This document shows, one piece after another, positions 52,091-60,672 of a DNA stretch of 64,000 nt. Made by a program: the position numbers and the translations under genes. Below the pieces are notes generated by a model. The model was not told the origin of the DNA. It was given only the letters and a program-made list of their open reading frames with translations, and did not search any database. Every line of letters begins with the position of its first letter. Position 1 is the stretch's first letter. This DNA comes from Thermonema lapsum. Its GTDB lineage: Bacteria; Bacteroidota; Bacteroidia; Cytophagales; Thermonemataceae. Location of the stretch: assembly GCF_011761635.1 (NCBI RefSeq), contig NZ_JAASRN010000001.1, forward strand, positions 1,167,750 through 1,231,749. Direction: 5' to 3'.

Positions 52091-53470
52091 TTATAATGAG
52101 AAAAAGATTGTAGCCATTCCAAAGTAGATGAGCAAGCCGGTAATATCCACCACGGTAGTAATGGCAGGACTTGCAGCAACTGCAGGGTCACCTCCAAAAC
52201 TCTTTACAAACAGCGGTAATCCGGCACCAATTACCGTGGCAGTTACTACCTGCAAAGCCAATGCAAGTGAAATCATAAAAGCAATCACGGGCAAAGAGTA
52301 GTCAGAAGGGATGTCCGTTTCCCAACTCAGAAACAATACTTTACCGTAAGCGAGCACCCCTAAACAAACCGCCAGCAACAAAGAAATTTTGGCTTCCTTC
52401 CATAGAATTTTAAACCAATTGCCAACGGTAATTTGTCCCAATGCCAGTGCCCTCACTACAACCGTTGCGGCCTGGCTGCCTGCATTACCGCCCGTATCTG
52501 CTACCATGGGCATATACAAAGCAAGGATGAGCAACTTCTCCAAGGCATTTTCATACCTGTGAATGATGATGCCTGAAATAATGCCCACCGCTGCTAATGA
52601 AACAATCCAAACCACGCGCTTTTTGAAATGTTTAAAGGTACTGGTGCCGAGATAATCAAATTCTTCATTGGCTTGGACAATGCCCATAAATTTTTGCATA
52701 TCTTCCGAATGCTCGGCACGAATCACATCGATGGCTTCATCGTGGGTTACAATTCCAACCAACTGATTTTCTCTGTTGAGAATGGGAATGGCCACCAAAT
52801 CGTAGCGTTCAATGAGTTGTGCCACTTTTTCACGGTCTTCATCCACAAAGGCAAATACAAAATCCCGGTGCAAGGCATTTTCTACCTTGGTGTAGGGTTC
52901 TGCCATAATCAGGTCTTTCAGCGTGATAAAACCTTGCAAACGCTGATTAGAATCCACTACGTATACGTAATACACCGTTTTTTTAGACGGAGCATCTCTT
53001 CTAACTTTTTCGATGGCCTCTGCACAGGTCATTTGACTTTCTACCGTAGCAAAATCGGTGCTCATAATGCCTCCGGCTGTTTCAGGCGGATAGGCACTGA
53101 GTTTAATCACATCTTCCCGAACTTTTTTTGATAAATAGGGAAGCAAGGAAGACTGCTCTTCTTGCGTGAGATGCTGAAAAAAATCTGCCCGATTTTCGGA
53201 AGGCATGTTTTCAAATATCTTTGCAAAGCGCTTTTTCGAAACCGTCTTAAATAGGTTCAACTGTTTCACCATTGGAAACTCTGAAAAAATCAAAGCCTGT
53301 TGCTCTAATGAAAAGCGGTCGAGTATGTTGAATAAATAGGTTTCATCAATAGCCTGTAGAATTTCAGCCACCTCCACTACCGGCATCTTTTTCATAACCG
53401 GAACCATTTCAATAATCTGGTCTATGTGCTGAAATTCTTTTGCGAGTTTGTGTAGTTCTTTGGTGTTCAT
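52091..53470 (-). CDS. mgtE: MgtE-type magnesium transporter
   Basis: The protein is 459 aa from the ATG at 53470 (MNTKELHKLAKEFQHIDQII); a longer frame to 53521 is unlikely. The MgtE N domain (superhelical, about 1-130 with FLFNILDRFS-like repeats), two CBS domains (about 130-255, YPPETAGGIMSTDFATVESQ and VGIVTHDEAIDVI) and five membrane helices with the Mg2+ pore motif MPMVADTGGNAGSQAATVVV (about residue 320) and the late AASPAITTVVDITGLLIYFG are all present. It imports Mg2+ with feedback gating by cytosolic Mg2+. It lies between the VIT-like gene and the outer membrane gene. Confidence 0.95.
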   Translation of the reverse strand: MNTKELHKLAKEFQHIDQIIEMVPVMKKMPVVEVAEILQAIDETYLFNILDRFSLEQQALIFSEFPMVKQLNLFKTVSKKRFAKIFENMPSENRADFFQHLTQEEQSSLLPYLSKKVREDVIKLSAYPPETAGGIMSTDFATVESQMTCAEAIEKVRRDAPSKKTVYYVYVVDSNQRLQGFITLKDLIMAEPYTKVENALHRDFVFAFVDEDREKVAQLIERYDLVAIPILNRENQLVGIVTHDEAIDVIRAEHSEDMQKFMGIVQANEEFDYLGTSTFKHFKKRVVWIVSLAAVGIISGIIIHRYENALEKLLILALYMPMVADTGGNAGSQAATVVVRALALGQITVGNWFKILWKEAKISLLLAVCLGVLAYGKVLFLSWETDIPSDYSLPVIAFMISLALALQVVTATVIGAGLPLFVKSFGGDPAVAASPAITTVVDITGLLIYFGMATIFFSL

Positions 53471-53477
53471 AAAGCTT

Positions 53478-53981
53478 TTAAAATGATTTATTAATCCATT
53501 GACCAAGCAGAAAAGAAGCAATCACTACCAAAATAGCTATGATTACATGTTCTAACACTACATTGATAGTTTTTGAAGACTGTTTTTTGCCTACGAAAAT
53601 GTTGTAAGCGACCAACAAAAACAGTCCATAGATGACATTTACAATGACAGCCTGCTTAAGTTCAAGCAATAGTAGCGCTATAAGAAATGAGCCTGTAAAA
53701 AGGCATTTTGCTAAGAAGGTAGTAAGAGTGGCAATCCAAATTTCTTTTGTAGAATGAACGTTCTCGTTTTCCTCCGCAATGTGAATCCCTAAAGCGTCGC
53801 TCATAGAATCAGCAATGGCAATGGTTACAATACTTGCCAATACTGCCTCTTTCGATTCTGTGCCTGCGTAAACACCTACCATCAAGCCTATAGAGGTGAT
53901 GACTCCAGAGGTTAGTCCAAAACTTAATCCAACTTCTACAGGATGACTGAGTTTTCTTCTTTTAATCATTTTGTTGCCCAT
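53478..53981 (-). CDS. VIT1/CCC1-like membrane transporter
   Basis: The protein is 167 aa with about five membrane helices. The sequence VEVGLSFGLTSGVITSIGLM followed by VGVYAGTESKEAVLASIVTI, and IADSMSDALGIHIAEENENV, matches the VIT1/CCC1 family, which moves Fe2+ or Mn2+ ions. The Glu-rich cytoplasmic metal-binding loop is reduced to HIAEENENVHS. The start overlaps the end of the MgtC-like gene by 20 nt (8 nt if the second ATG is used) and mgtE follows after 7 nt, so the three genes form a divalent-cation operon. Confidence 0.8.
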   Translation of the reverse strand: MGNKMIKRRKLSHPVEVGLSFGLTSGVITSIGLMVGVYAGTESKEAVLASIVTIAIADSMSDALGIHIAEENENVHSTKEIWIATLTTFLAKCLFTGSFLIALLLLELKQAVIVNVIYGLFLLVAYNIFVGKKQSSKTINVVLEHVIIAILVVIASFLLGQWINKSF

Positions 53982-54690
53982 TAATTTCCCAACTTACCTG
54001 CGTTACACCATATTCAAGCGTAAGCAAGGCTGCCAATTTTTCCATTTCGTTGTCGTGTTTTCCATTGGCTAAAATTTCTGCTTCTATATAAGTGTATGCA
54101 GGATTTCCGTTATCGCTGCTTTTGAGTGAGCGCAATTGAAGGTGATTGTCGTTTTTAAGTGCATTCAGTATCAATACCCGCAAATGGTTTTCAACTTGCT
54201 CCTTGCAGCGAATTTTAAAGCAATAGTAAAAAGTACCACCTTCTTCCTTTTTGAAAGTGAGTTTGCCGAGTTTTATGCCTAAAGGACGAAGCAGTAAGTG
54301 TGTAAGTATTACTGCAACTGCCACTATGGTTGCTTCTGCAAATAATCCTACACCTGCCAAAGCGCCTACCGCAGCCGAGCACCAAATGGTAGCAGCAGTA
54401 TTTAACCCCTGAATGCTTAACCCATCTCTTAATATTACTCCAGCACCCAAAAACCCGATGCCGCTTACTATTTGACCAACAACTCTGGTGGCATCGCCTC
54501 TGTAAACACCATCGGCATCCACCGTGGAAGTAAGGGCGAAAGAAATTAGGGTGAAAGCTGCCGAACCCAACGACACCAGCGTGTTGGTGCGAAGACCTGC
54601 ACTCTTCTGCCTCCATTGCCTTTCAAAACCAATGGCAACTCCCAGAATGAGTGCTAACGACAAGCGTGTGGTGAAGTCTAATACTGTCAT
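53962..54690 (-). CDS. MgtC/SapB-family membrane protein
   Basis: The protein is 242 aa from the ATG at 54690 (MTVLDFTTRLSLALILGVAI); a longer frame upstream is unlikely. Conserved MgtC features are GFERQWRQKSAGLRTNTLVS, LGSAAFTLIS, RVVGQIVSGIGFLGAGVILR and GLNTAATIWCSAAVGALAGVG, giving about five membrane helices. The C-terminal ACT-like domain (about 150-242) ends with QVSWEINGQ. MgtC limits F1Fo-ATPase activity and helps cells at low Mg2+. It starts an operon with the VIT-like gene and mgtE. A two-component system sits just upstream. Confidence 0.93.
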   Translation of the reverse strand: MTVLDFTTRLSLALILGVAIGFERQWRQKSAGLRTNTLVSLGSAAFTLISFALTSTVDADGVYRGDATRVVGQIVSGIGFLGAGVILRDGLSIQGLNTAATIWCSAAVGALAGVGLFAEATIVAVAVILTHLLLRPLGIKLGKLTFKKEEGGTFYYCFKIRCKEQVENHLRVLILNALKNDNHLQLRSLKSSDNGNPAYTYIEAEILANGKHDNEMEKLAALLTLEYGVTQVSWEINGQQND

Positions 54691-54827
54691 TTTGCTTTCT
54701 GTTTGCGCAATTCCATAACTATCTTGCACAGTTTGAAAGCACTGCGCAGTTTAGTTTTTGAATTGGCGTGTATTACTAATGGGGTCTGAATCCATGTATT
54801 AAAATATTTTGACGCTGCGAAAATAAA

Positions 54828-54850
54828 ACAGCCTCTTGTTGGAAGCTGTT
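54828..54850 (-). terminator. Possible terminator of the two-component operon
   Basis: AACAGC (54828-54833) pairs with GCTGTT (54845-54850) and a TTTTATTTT tract follows on the minus strand. The stem is only 6 bp, so this is a weak call. Confidence 0.4.
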
Positions 54851-54891
54851 AGAGACCTTTTAGAAAAAAATTAGAATTTTATTAGAGCGGA

Positions 54892-56259
54892 TTAGATGTG
54901 AGGCAGCTCAATGGTAAAGGTTGTTCCCTTTGCTTGTATGGATTGAACGCTAATGGAACCCTTGTGTAGTTGAATAATTTTCAGCGTGAGGGAAAGCCCA
55001 ATGCCGGTGCCTTCTGAAAACTTCTTGTTTTCGCCCCTATAAAAAGGTGTAAAGATGTTTTGTAAATCATCTTCCGGAATGCCAATGCCTTTATCTGTAA
55101 ATTTTAGCTTAATAATTTCCTCATTAAACAAAACGGAAACGATGCATTGATGATCGCTTGAAAATTTACATCCGTTTTCCATAAGGTTGGCAAATGCCAC
55201 TTTCAAAAGATATTCATTGCCATTTACGGATATTTGATTGTCATTTTCAAAATCATTTTCAAAATGTATATCAATTTTGTATTCGGGGTTTGCCTTTTGT
55301 ACTTGCTGCCGTGCATCCATTAAAATTTCATCAATGCGAACCGATTTAAAAACAATTTCGGATGGGTCATAGCTTGCTTTTGCTAAGTCGAGTAAACTGT
55401 TAGAAATGCGAACTAATTTTTTGGCATCTTTCAGAGCGTTCTGTATGGCTGTTTTGTATTCTTCAATAGTTCGTTCTTTATTGATGGATAGTTCTAATTC
55501 TGTGATAATGGCTGCAAGTGGCGTTCGCAATTCGTGGGAAATATTAGAAACAAAATTCTTTTGCGCATCAAAAGAATTTTCCAGTCGGTTCAGCATTTCA
55601 TTGAATGTATTTGTCAGTTCTGCCAGTTCATCTTTGCTGCCATTGCTTTTCAATCGCAAGTCCAGGTTGGTGGCAGAAATTATTTTTGCTTTATTGGTGA
55701 TTTCTTTTATCGGGTCTAACGCCTTTTTTGAAAAATATAGCCCTGCAACGTAAATGAATAAAATGGATATAATAAAAACAACAAAAATGTTCTTTAACAG
55801 ACTATTCAACTTACTATAACCATATTGGTCATAAGCTGCAGCCGTAATAATATAATTCTTATTTTGAAAAGCATAGCGAATACCCACTACCTGCCAAGCT
55901 CCCTGATAAAATTTAATTTCACCCTTTTGATAAATTTCTTTCAACATTTCAGAGGTTTCCTTCACAAAATCAATATCAACGGCATCGTGATAAAGTAAAT
56001 TATAGCTGCTGTCATAAATAGCTACTTCAACTTCGTTTAAAATTTGCCTGTTATTTTTGTAAATATCCTGAAGCGTTTGGGGTGCTACTTTTGCGTTGAA
56101 AAACAAGTTGGCTTTGGTGAGGGCTTCTTTTTTTAATAAAGAATAAAATTCTTTTTCACGGTTTCCCTTTGCTGAAATGTAAATGACAGAAGCAAATGCC
56201 AACAAAATAGTAGCAGTAATGAGTGTGAATAATAAAGTAAGCCGTGTTCTGATTTTCAT
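54892..56259 (-). CDS. HAMP-type sensor histidine kinase
   Basis: The protein is 455 aa. Two membrane helices (LLFTLITATILLAFASVIYI and IFVVFIISILFIYVAGLYFS) flank a periplasmic sensor domain of about 110 residues. HAMP (ALDPIKEITNKAKII), NFVSNISHELRTPLAAIITE (H box), FANLMENGCKFSSD (N box), FTDKGIGIPEDD and GTGIGLSLTLKIIQ follow, so the core is intact. It should phosphorylate the response regulator encoded upstream, with which it overlaps by 4 nt (ATGA). Magnesium or cation transport genes follow, which makes them possible targets. Confidence 0.94.
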   Translation of the reverse strand: MKIRTRLTLLFTLITATILLAFASVIYISAKGNREKEFYSLLKKEALTKANLFFNAKVAPQTLQDIYKNNRQILNEVEVAIYDSSYNLLYHDAVDIDFVKETSEMLKEIYQKGEIKFYQGAWQVVGIRYAFQNKNYIITAAAYDQYGYSKLNSLLKNIFVVFIISILFIYVAGLYFSKKALDPIKEITNKAKIISATNLDLRLKSNGSKDELAELTNTFNEMLNRLENSFDAQKNFVSNISHELRTPLAAIITELELSINKERTIEEYKTAIQNALKDAKKLVRISNSLLDLAKASYDPSEIVFKSVRIDEILMDARQQVQKANPEYKIDIHFENDFENDNQISVNGNEYLLKVAFANLMENGCKFSSDHQCIVSVLFNEEIIKLKFTDKGIGIPEDDLQNIFTPFYRGENKKFSEGTGIGLSLTLKIIQLHKGSISVQSIQAKGTTFTIELPHI

Positions 56260-56942
56260 TGTTCTGCTTTCAAAATAAATCCCATTCCCGGTCTGGTATG
56301 AATGAGTTTTTTATCAAAATTCTTATCAATTTTTTTTCTCAAATAATTGATGTAAACATCAATGAAGTTAGTGCCTGTATCAAAATGCGTATCCCAAACT
56401 TTTTCGGCAATTTCTGCTCTTGATAACACTCGTTCAGGGTTTTGCAACATGTACTCTAAAAGTTTAAATTCTTTTGGAGTAAGGCTTATTTCTGTTTGGT
56501 TTCGTTTTACAACTTTGGTGTGAAGGTTCATTTCAAGGTCAGCATATCTTAAAATATTGTTTGAATGTTTTGCGGTTTTATTTTGTCGCTTCAACAATGC
56601 ACGAATGCGAGCTAACAGTTCACGCATTTCAAATGGTTTCACCAAATAATCATCTGCCCCTGCGTCAAAACCTTCCACTTTGTCGTCGGTTGTGCCTAAT
56701 GCTGTAAGCATAATAATGGGTATGTCGGGTTTGATTGCTCGTATTTGTTTACATAAATCCAATCCGTTTATTTTCGGTAATATAATGTCGGTAATTATTA
56801 AATCGTAATTATTTTGAAGGGCAAGGTTCTTTCCTGAAAGTCCATCATATGCCAAAGTCGTTGTAAAGCCCTGTTCCTCCAAAGCTCTTTGTATGAGTTC
56901 GGCTAATCTTTGGTCGTCTTCTACAATTAAAATATGCACCAT
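56256..56942 (-). CDS. OmpR/PhoB-type response regulator
   Basis: The protein is 228 aa from the ATG at 56942 (MVHILIVEDDQRLAELIQRA). The receiver has EDD, LIITDIILPKINGL (phosphorylated Asp), IIMLTALGT and DYLVKPFEMREL. The winged-helix domain has ISLTPKEFKLLEYMLQNPER and GTNFIDVYINYLRKKIDK, ending GMGFILKAEQ. Kinase and regulator overlap by ATGA. A TAATTTTG sequence on the minus strand at about 56994-56987 fits the -7 box and could drive both genes. Confidence 0.94.
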   Translation of the reverse strand: MVHILIVEDDQRLAELIQRALEEQGFTTTLAYDGLSGKNLALQNNYDLIITDIILPKINGLDLCKQIRAIKPDIPIIMLTALGTTDDKVEGFDAGADDYLVKPFEMRELLARIRALLKRQNKTAKHSNNILRYADLEMNLHTKVVKRNQTEISLTPKEFKLLEYMLQNPERVLSRAEIAEKVWDTHFDTGTNFIDVYINYLRKKIDKNFDKKLIHTRPGMGFILKAEQ

Positions 56943-57316
56943 TGCAAAGTTACTTTTTATATTCTTCTTGTTTTGGTTTTTATTGACAAAATTACTCACA
57001 GGTTTTTTATTTTTTTAAAGGTATTCGTGAATAGAAGTTCACCAACAGCATCATAACTATTCTATTAGCGTTGGCAATCGCTTCGCTTATTTGGCTCTAA
57101 TGGTTTGCGCGTTTGCGGTGAGTGTCTGGAAACCAAATGTGCCTGAATGTGCGGTCGGCTTTTTACAATGAGGCACAACGAAAAAGCATTGGCGAAGGAG
57201 GGATTGAAAGTACAAAAGCTCACGAAAGTACGGCAGTTTAAAAATACACAACGGTTCAATGACTTCCGTCAGCCCCACACTTGCCAAGGCAATGTTGTGG
57301 GCTTTATTTTACCCAT
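56943..57316. other. Gap without a recognised gene
   Basis: Overlapping minus-strand frames here give products such as TAHSGTFGFQTLTANAQ, which I take to be translations of an intergenic repeat and not of a gene. The sequence TTGTGGGCTTTATTTTACCC at 57294-57313 borders the small membrane gene. The upstream part may contain the promoter of the two-component operon. Confidence 0.4.
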
Positions 57317-57514
57317 TTAGTCTTTTTGGTATTTTTTGAGAACGTACCTAAGACTTAGTTCCATTATGATAGCACCAAAAATACAAAGATAAAATCCAAT
57401 TTCTTTGTAATTAAACGTACCGAATGGCATGAACTTCATTAATATGATTGAACCTATGATTATTCCAATTACAGGGTTCAAAATCAATTGAAATGCTTTT
57501 TTCATAGTTCTCAT
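57317..57514 (-). CDS. Small membrane protein
   Basis: The protein is 65 aa with two hydrophobic segments (LILNPVIGIIIGSIILMKF and FYLCIFGAIIMELSLRYVL) and a positively charged end (KKYQKD). The first ATG (57514) overlaps the stop codon of the upstream frame as TAATG, a sign of coupled translation; a second ATG is at 57505. It may be a protective or partner protein of the glycine-zipper product encoded directly upstream, as in many two-gene bacteriocin units. That is inference from position only. Confidence 0.5.
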   Translation of the reverse strand: MRTMKKAFQLILNPVIGIIIGSIILMKFMPFGTFNYKEIGFYLCIFGAIIMELSLRYVLKKYQKD

Positions 57515-58062
57515 TATCTAAAACAACTTCCTAGTAATTCTGCTACAATTCCCAATCCAACTCCTTCAACAAAACCCAGTGCACCTCCAAAAACAGCACC
57601 ACCCACACAACCAGTTGCAGTTCCAATAAAAGGTAAGGCAACTGTTCCAACTGCACAACCAGCTATAGCCCCTCTAACCCCCATATATGCAGCCCCAGTA
57701 ACACCAGCAAGTAGGACATTTCTTGTATTTACAGAACACCCAGCCACCCGAGCATTAGGGTTTCCTTTTGTGTCTTTGAGTGGGCTTAATGTCTGCCTGA
57801 TTGAATCATCACTGCCCTATTCAATAAACTCTGAAAGTGCTTGTACAGACGCACTTAATGAGAGAAGTTTGATTTTTTTTTGCGTGCAATCGTCAAACGA
57901 TTCATTTTGAGAAGCTTGTTGTTTGTTAGTGTCCAAAGGGGATGTCCTTGTCCTCAGTTGAATGTCTTCATATTGCCCACAATGTCTTGTAGACGCAAAG
58001 CTAATATAACTATTGCGTCTATGTAATATAGACACTGCATCTATAAAGCAATAGATGGTCAA
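57514..58062 (-). pseudogene. Glycine-zipper protein gene split by an in-frame TAG
   Basis: From 58062 the frame runs to a TAG at about 57819-57817 (LSLSASVQALSEFIE then stop). The same frame continues without a shift (GSDDSIRQTLSPLKDTKGNP, then NARVAGCSVNTRNVLLAG) and ends SCFR at 57514. The second part is a glycine-zipper hydrophobic region (GAIAGCAVGTVALPFIGTAT, then GCVGGAVFGGALGFVEGVGL). Such sequences occur in pore-forming bacteriocin-like peptides, but I cannot name a family. A single base change (AAG or GAG to TAG) would restore one protein of up to about 180 residues. Alternatively only the 77-residue distal part is expressed from the ATG-less frame near 57747. Confidence 0.5.
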
Positions 58063-58293
58063 CTTTTTATATCTTCAAATGAAGATGTGATTTTTTAACG
58101 CTTTAATTCTGGTATTTAAAAACCAGTTTAATAACGTATTTACATGGCGTTGTTTTTTAAGATTTATAACCACCTTGTGCTTTGAAAATAGGTTTGTGGT
58201 AACGGTTATGCTTTTGTACCTTCGCCCTTATTTTCTGGATTTTGATTATTCGTTCCTATTATAAGATTTTGTCGTGCGTAGGTTCGCGGCGGG

Positions 58294-58944
58294 CTATTTG
58301 CATTCAGGAAGATTTTTGTTTATTATATCTGTCTTCAAGTAATCGTTTTTGGTTTTAGGATTCCATTTGAAATGCTGAATTTCTTTGACCGTAAAAAGTT
58401 TTGTCGGATCTGATTGGATTAAATTTTGAGTAAAATCGTCTTCCAGTTTCCGCAAGTAGTCAAGGTCGCAAGGGGAAAGCTTTTGTTGAATGGCGAGATT
58501 TCCTAAACTATCGATTGCTGTTGGTTTTACACCACTGTTTAAGGAAACTGAAACCGTTTTTAAGTTGTCAATTCGTTGTATGATGTAAAGTCCTTCAATT
58601 GCTGTATCTGCAAAAAACGTGTTGAATTGGTATCGTCCACCTGTTAGGTAAATGGCAACATCTGTTAGGCAAGGTGATGGTTTGCTCACAATTCGCAAAT
58701 TTGTTCTGTCAATGGGTTGGTTTGGGTAAAGCTCTTTCATTGCTTCTTGCATTGCCAATGCCCCCACAACCAATCCGTCACACAAATGACCGTGAAATTT
58801 TTCTATGTCTTTAATCGTGATTGTTTGTTTTTGCTTCAAGCGTCCTTTTGAAAAGTCAGTGTCGATGGTTTCAAAAGCTGGATATTTGTCCGAAGTGTTG
58901 CAAGAAGTAAAGGCTAAAAGTATTACAAACCAAAAAGCTTTCAT
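58294..58944 (-). CDS. FmdE-domain lipoprotein
   Basis: The protein is 216 aa from the ATG at 58944 (MKAFWFVILLAFTSCNTS); Cys15 follows a lipobox (AFTSC). The FmdE motif is present (EKFHGHLCDGLVVGALAMQE), a metal- and CxxC-type site known from formylmethanofuran dehydrogenase subunit E. RIVSKPSPCLTDVAIYLTGG and NSGVKPTAID follow. The protein should be periplasmic or outer-membrane anchored, unlike the archaeal enzyme. In Bacteroidota such genes often sit near metal or thiol-stress genes; a role in metal binding is possible. It is downstream of the DinB-type gene. The 231 nt after it (58063-58293) hold no gene. Confidence 0.8.
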   Translation of the reverse strand: MKAFWFVILLAFTSCNTSDKYPAFETIDTDFSKGRLKQKQTITIKDIEKFHGHLCDGLVVGALAMQEAMKELYPNQPIDRTNLRIVSKPSPCLTDVAIYLTGGRYQFNTFFADTAIEGLYIIQRIDNLKTVSVSLNSGVKPTAIDSLGNLAIQQKLSPCDLDYLRKLEDDFTQNLIQSDPTKLFTVKEIQHFKWNPKTKNDYLKTDIINKNLPECK

Positions 58945-59006
58945 ATTCTTTTGAAATAGATACACAATAAGAAACTGGTATTTTATGTGGTCATTGTATT
59001 TGAATT

Positions 59007-59465
59007 TTAAATGTTTCCGTATTTATTGATGATTGCCAACTGTCCTGCATGGTATGCAGTATGTGAAATTATTCTACCAAAAGCTTCTGCTTTGGTTTTA
59101 GTACCAAATTCTTTGGTCGTAATTTGAGTTTCCCAATCTGCATCGGTTTGTTTTTCAACGATGGCTTTTAACTTATCGAATGATTCAGATACATAATTTT
59201 TCAAGGCTTGCAAATCTGTCCATTCGCTTGTGTCTCGTTTTTCAATCACTGTTTTTGCAGTTACTTTTACAGAACTGTCGCCAAACACATTCTTAGCAAA
59301 AAGCAATTCTACATCTCCAATATGGCGAATGAGAAAGCCTGCAGAATTGGGAGAAGCACCAAGTTTCTTTCGCAAATCGCTTTCAGTTAGATTTTCTAAC
59401 TGGTTGGTAAATCTAGTTCTGGATTCTATCCAAAGTTCGAGTAGTATATCCGTTTTTGATTTCAC
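59007..59465 (-). CDS. DinB-like family protein (GTG start)
   Basis: The protein is 152 aa. I place the start at the GTG at 59465, which overlaps the permease stop as GTGA; the longer frame reading into the permease gene is not coding. The four-helix DinB fold shows RFTNQLENLTESDL, GFLIRHIGDVELLFAKNVFG (His ligand) and IISHTAYHAGQLAII (two His), so the three-His metal site is complete. DinB proteins include thiol transferases such as bacillithiol S-transferase and mycothiol-dependent enzymes. In an operon with thioredoxin-like and rhodanese genes, a thiol-linked function is plausible. Confidence 0.8.
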   Translation of the reverse strand: MKSKTDILLELWIESRTRFTNQLENLTESDLRKKLGASPNSAGFLIRHIGDVELLFAKNVFGDSSVKVTAKTVIEKRDTSEWTDLQALKNYVSESFDKLKAIVEKQTDADWETQITTKEFGTKTKAEAFGRIISHTAYHAGQLAIINKYGNI

Positions 59466-60436
59466 AGTAAAATATTGAATAGGAATCCCGAAAGGATGAT
59501 GAATAATGTAACCACGCCGAAATAGATGGCAATCAATTTCATGGTCATTACTTTTTTTAGTAAAGTAGCTTCGGGGATAGATAAGCCTACTGTTGCCATC
59601 ATAAAAGCGATGGCTGTACCAAGTGGCACACCTTTGGCAACAAATACTTGAATGACAGGAACAATTCCTGCTGCATTGGCATACATAGGCACGGCAAGAA
59701 TAACAGCTAATGGAACTGTCCACCATTGACCACCACCCAAATACGCTTCGAAAAAATTTTCCGGAACATACCCGTGCATGGCGGCACCAATGGCAATACC
59801 GATAACGACATACAGCACAACTCCTTTGACAATATCCCAAGCTCCACGGGTGATGTCTGGCAATCGCTGGCGAAAAGTCAATTTTTCTGCTTCATATTCG
59901 CCTTGTTGCATTTTGTTTTCAAGAATTTTTTTCACCCAATCGGATAGTAAAGGTTCAAGGTTGAATTTTCCTAAAAGCCATCCGCCAATCGTACCCAATA
60001 AAATGCCTGATATAGCGTAAATCAAAGTGGCTTTTACGCCAAACATTCCCAAAAACATAGCAACTGCCACTTCATTCACTAAGGGCGAAGTGATGAGAAA
60101 AGCAAAGGTTACACCCAATGGAATGCCACCTTGTACAAATCCAATGAACAAAGGGACAGAGGAACAAGAACAAAAAGGCGTTATGGCTCCAAAGATGGAA
60201 GCAAATAAATATTCAAGCCCATACAGTTTTTTTCTGTTCAGGTAGTTTTTGAGGCGCTCAATGGGAAAATAAGCATTCACAATTCCCATCAAAGACACAA
60301 TTAAAAACAATAGAATAAGAATTTTCAATGTGTCGTACACAAAGAAATTTAAGGCTGTGCCTAAATGGGTATCTGCTCCTATTCCGAAAACAGAATAAAT
60401 CAGCCAATCAGCAAAATGCTGTATCCAGTCGAACAT
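59462..60436 (-). CDS. Permease of the ArsP/YraQ (DUF318) family
   Basis: The protein is 324 aa with eight membrane helices. The family signature is FASIFGAITPFCSCSSVPLF with the CSC motif in a membrane segment, followed by GVTFAFLITSPLVNEVAVAM and, in the second half, AVILAVPMYANAAGIVPVIQ and ATVGLSIPEATLLKKVM. ArsP exports trivalent organoarsenicals through such Cys residues; other members are linked to sulfur or selenium compounds. The substrate here is inferred to be a soft oxyanion or thiol-reactive compound. It overlaps the DinB-type gene by 4 nt and follows the GDCCVxC gene by 11 nt. Confidence 0.92.
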   Translation of the reverse strand: MFDWIQHFADWLIYSVFGIGADTHLGTALNFFVYDTLKILILLFLIVSLMGIVNAYFPIERLKNYLNRKKLYGLEYLFASIFGAITPFCSCSSVPLFIGFVQGGIPLGVTFAFLITSPLVNEVAVAMFLGMFGVKATLIYAISGILLGTIGGWLLGKFNLEPLLSDWVKKILENKMQQGEYEAEKLTFRQRLPDITRGAWDIVKGVVLYVVIGIAIGAAMHGYVPENFFEAYLGGGQWWTVPLAVILAVPMYANAAGIVPVIQVFVAKGVPLGTAIAFMMATVGLSIPEATLLKKVMTMKLIAIYFGVVTLFIILSGFLFNILL

Positions 60437-60447
60437 GGTTTATCATT

Positions 60448-60657
60448 TTAAGAACAGCAATTATTGCTCATTTGTACAGGCGGACATTTTACAGAGCCGT
60501 AACTGCAATACACGCAGCAATCTCCCTCCTTTGGTTTTAATATCGTTTTGCAATTTTCACATTCATAAAAGAATTGACAGGCATTCGTGGGCATCAATTC
60601 TTCCTTTTTATATCCGCAAACGGGGCAAGTGATAATTGATACTAATTGTGGTTCCAT
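60448..60657 (-). CDS. GDCCVxC-domain small Cys-rich protein
   Basis: The protein is 69 aa. It has a CPVCGYKK zinc-ribbon pair and CENCKTIL in the first half. The second half carries the name motif GDCCVYCSYGSVKCPPVQ and ends SNNCCS. Some members of this family contain selenocysteine at the position of the second Cys; here it is Cys. It should be a cytosolic, thiol-rich metal or electron carrier. It lies 15 nt after the rhodanese gene and 11 nt before the permease gene. Confidence 0.87.
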   Translation of the reverse strand: MEPQLVSIITCPVCGYKKEELMPTNACQFFYECENCKTILKPKEGDCCVYCSYGSVKCPPVQMSNNCCS

Positions 60658-60672
60658 AGCTATGCTATTTGT

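Noticed and set aside
57065..57287. Two overlapping small minus-strand frames downstream of the response regulator
   Set aside because: They overlap in different frames over the same DNA, which suggests a non-coding repeat and not two genes. I considered a gene-cassette recombination site here, but could not find the paired core sites.
59466..59840. N-terminal extension of the DinB-type protein
   Set aside because: The extension is Cys- and Arg-rich and is an off-frame reading of the permease gene.
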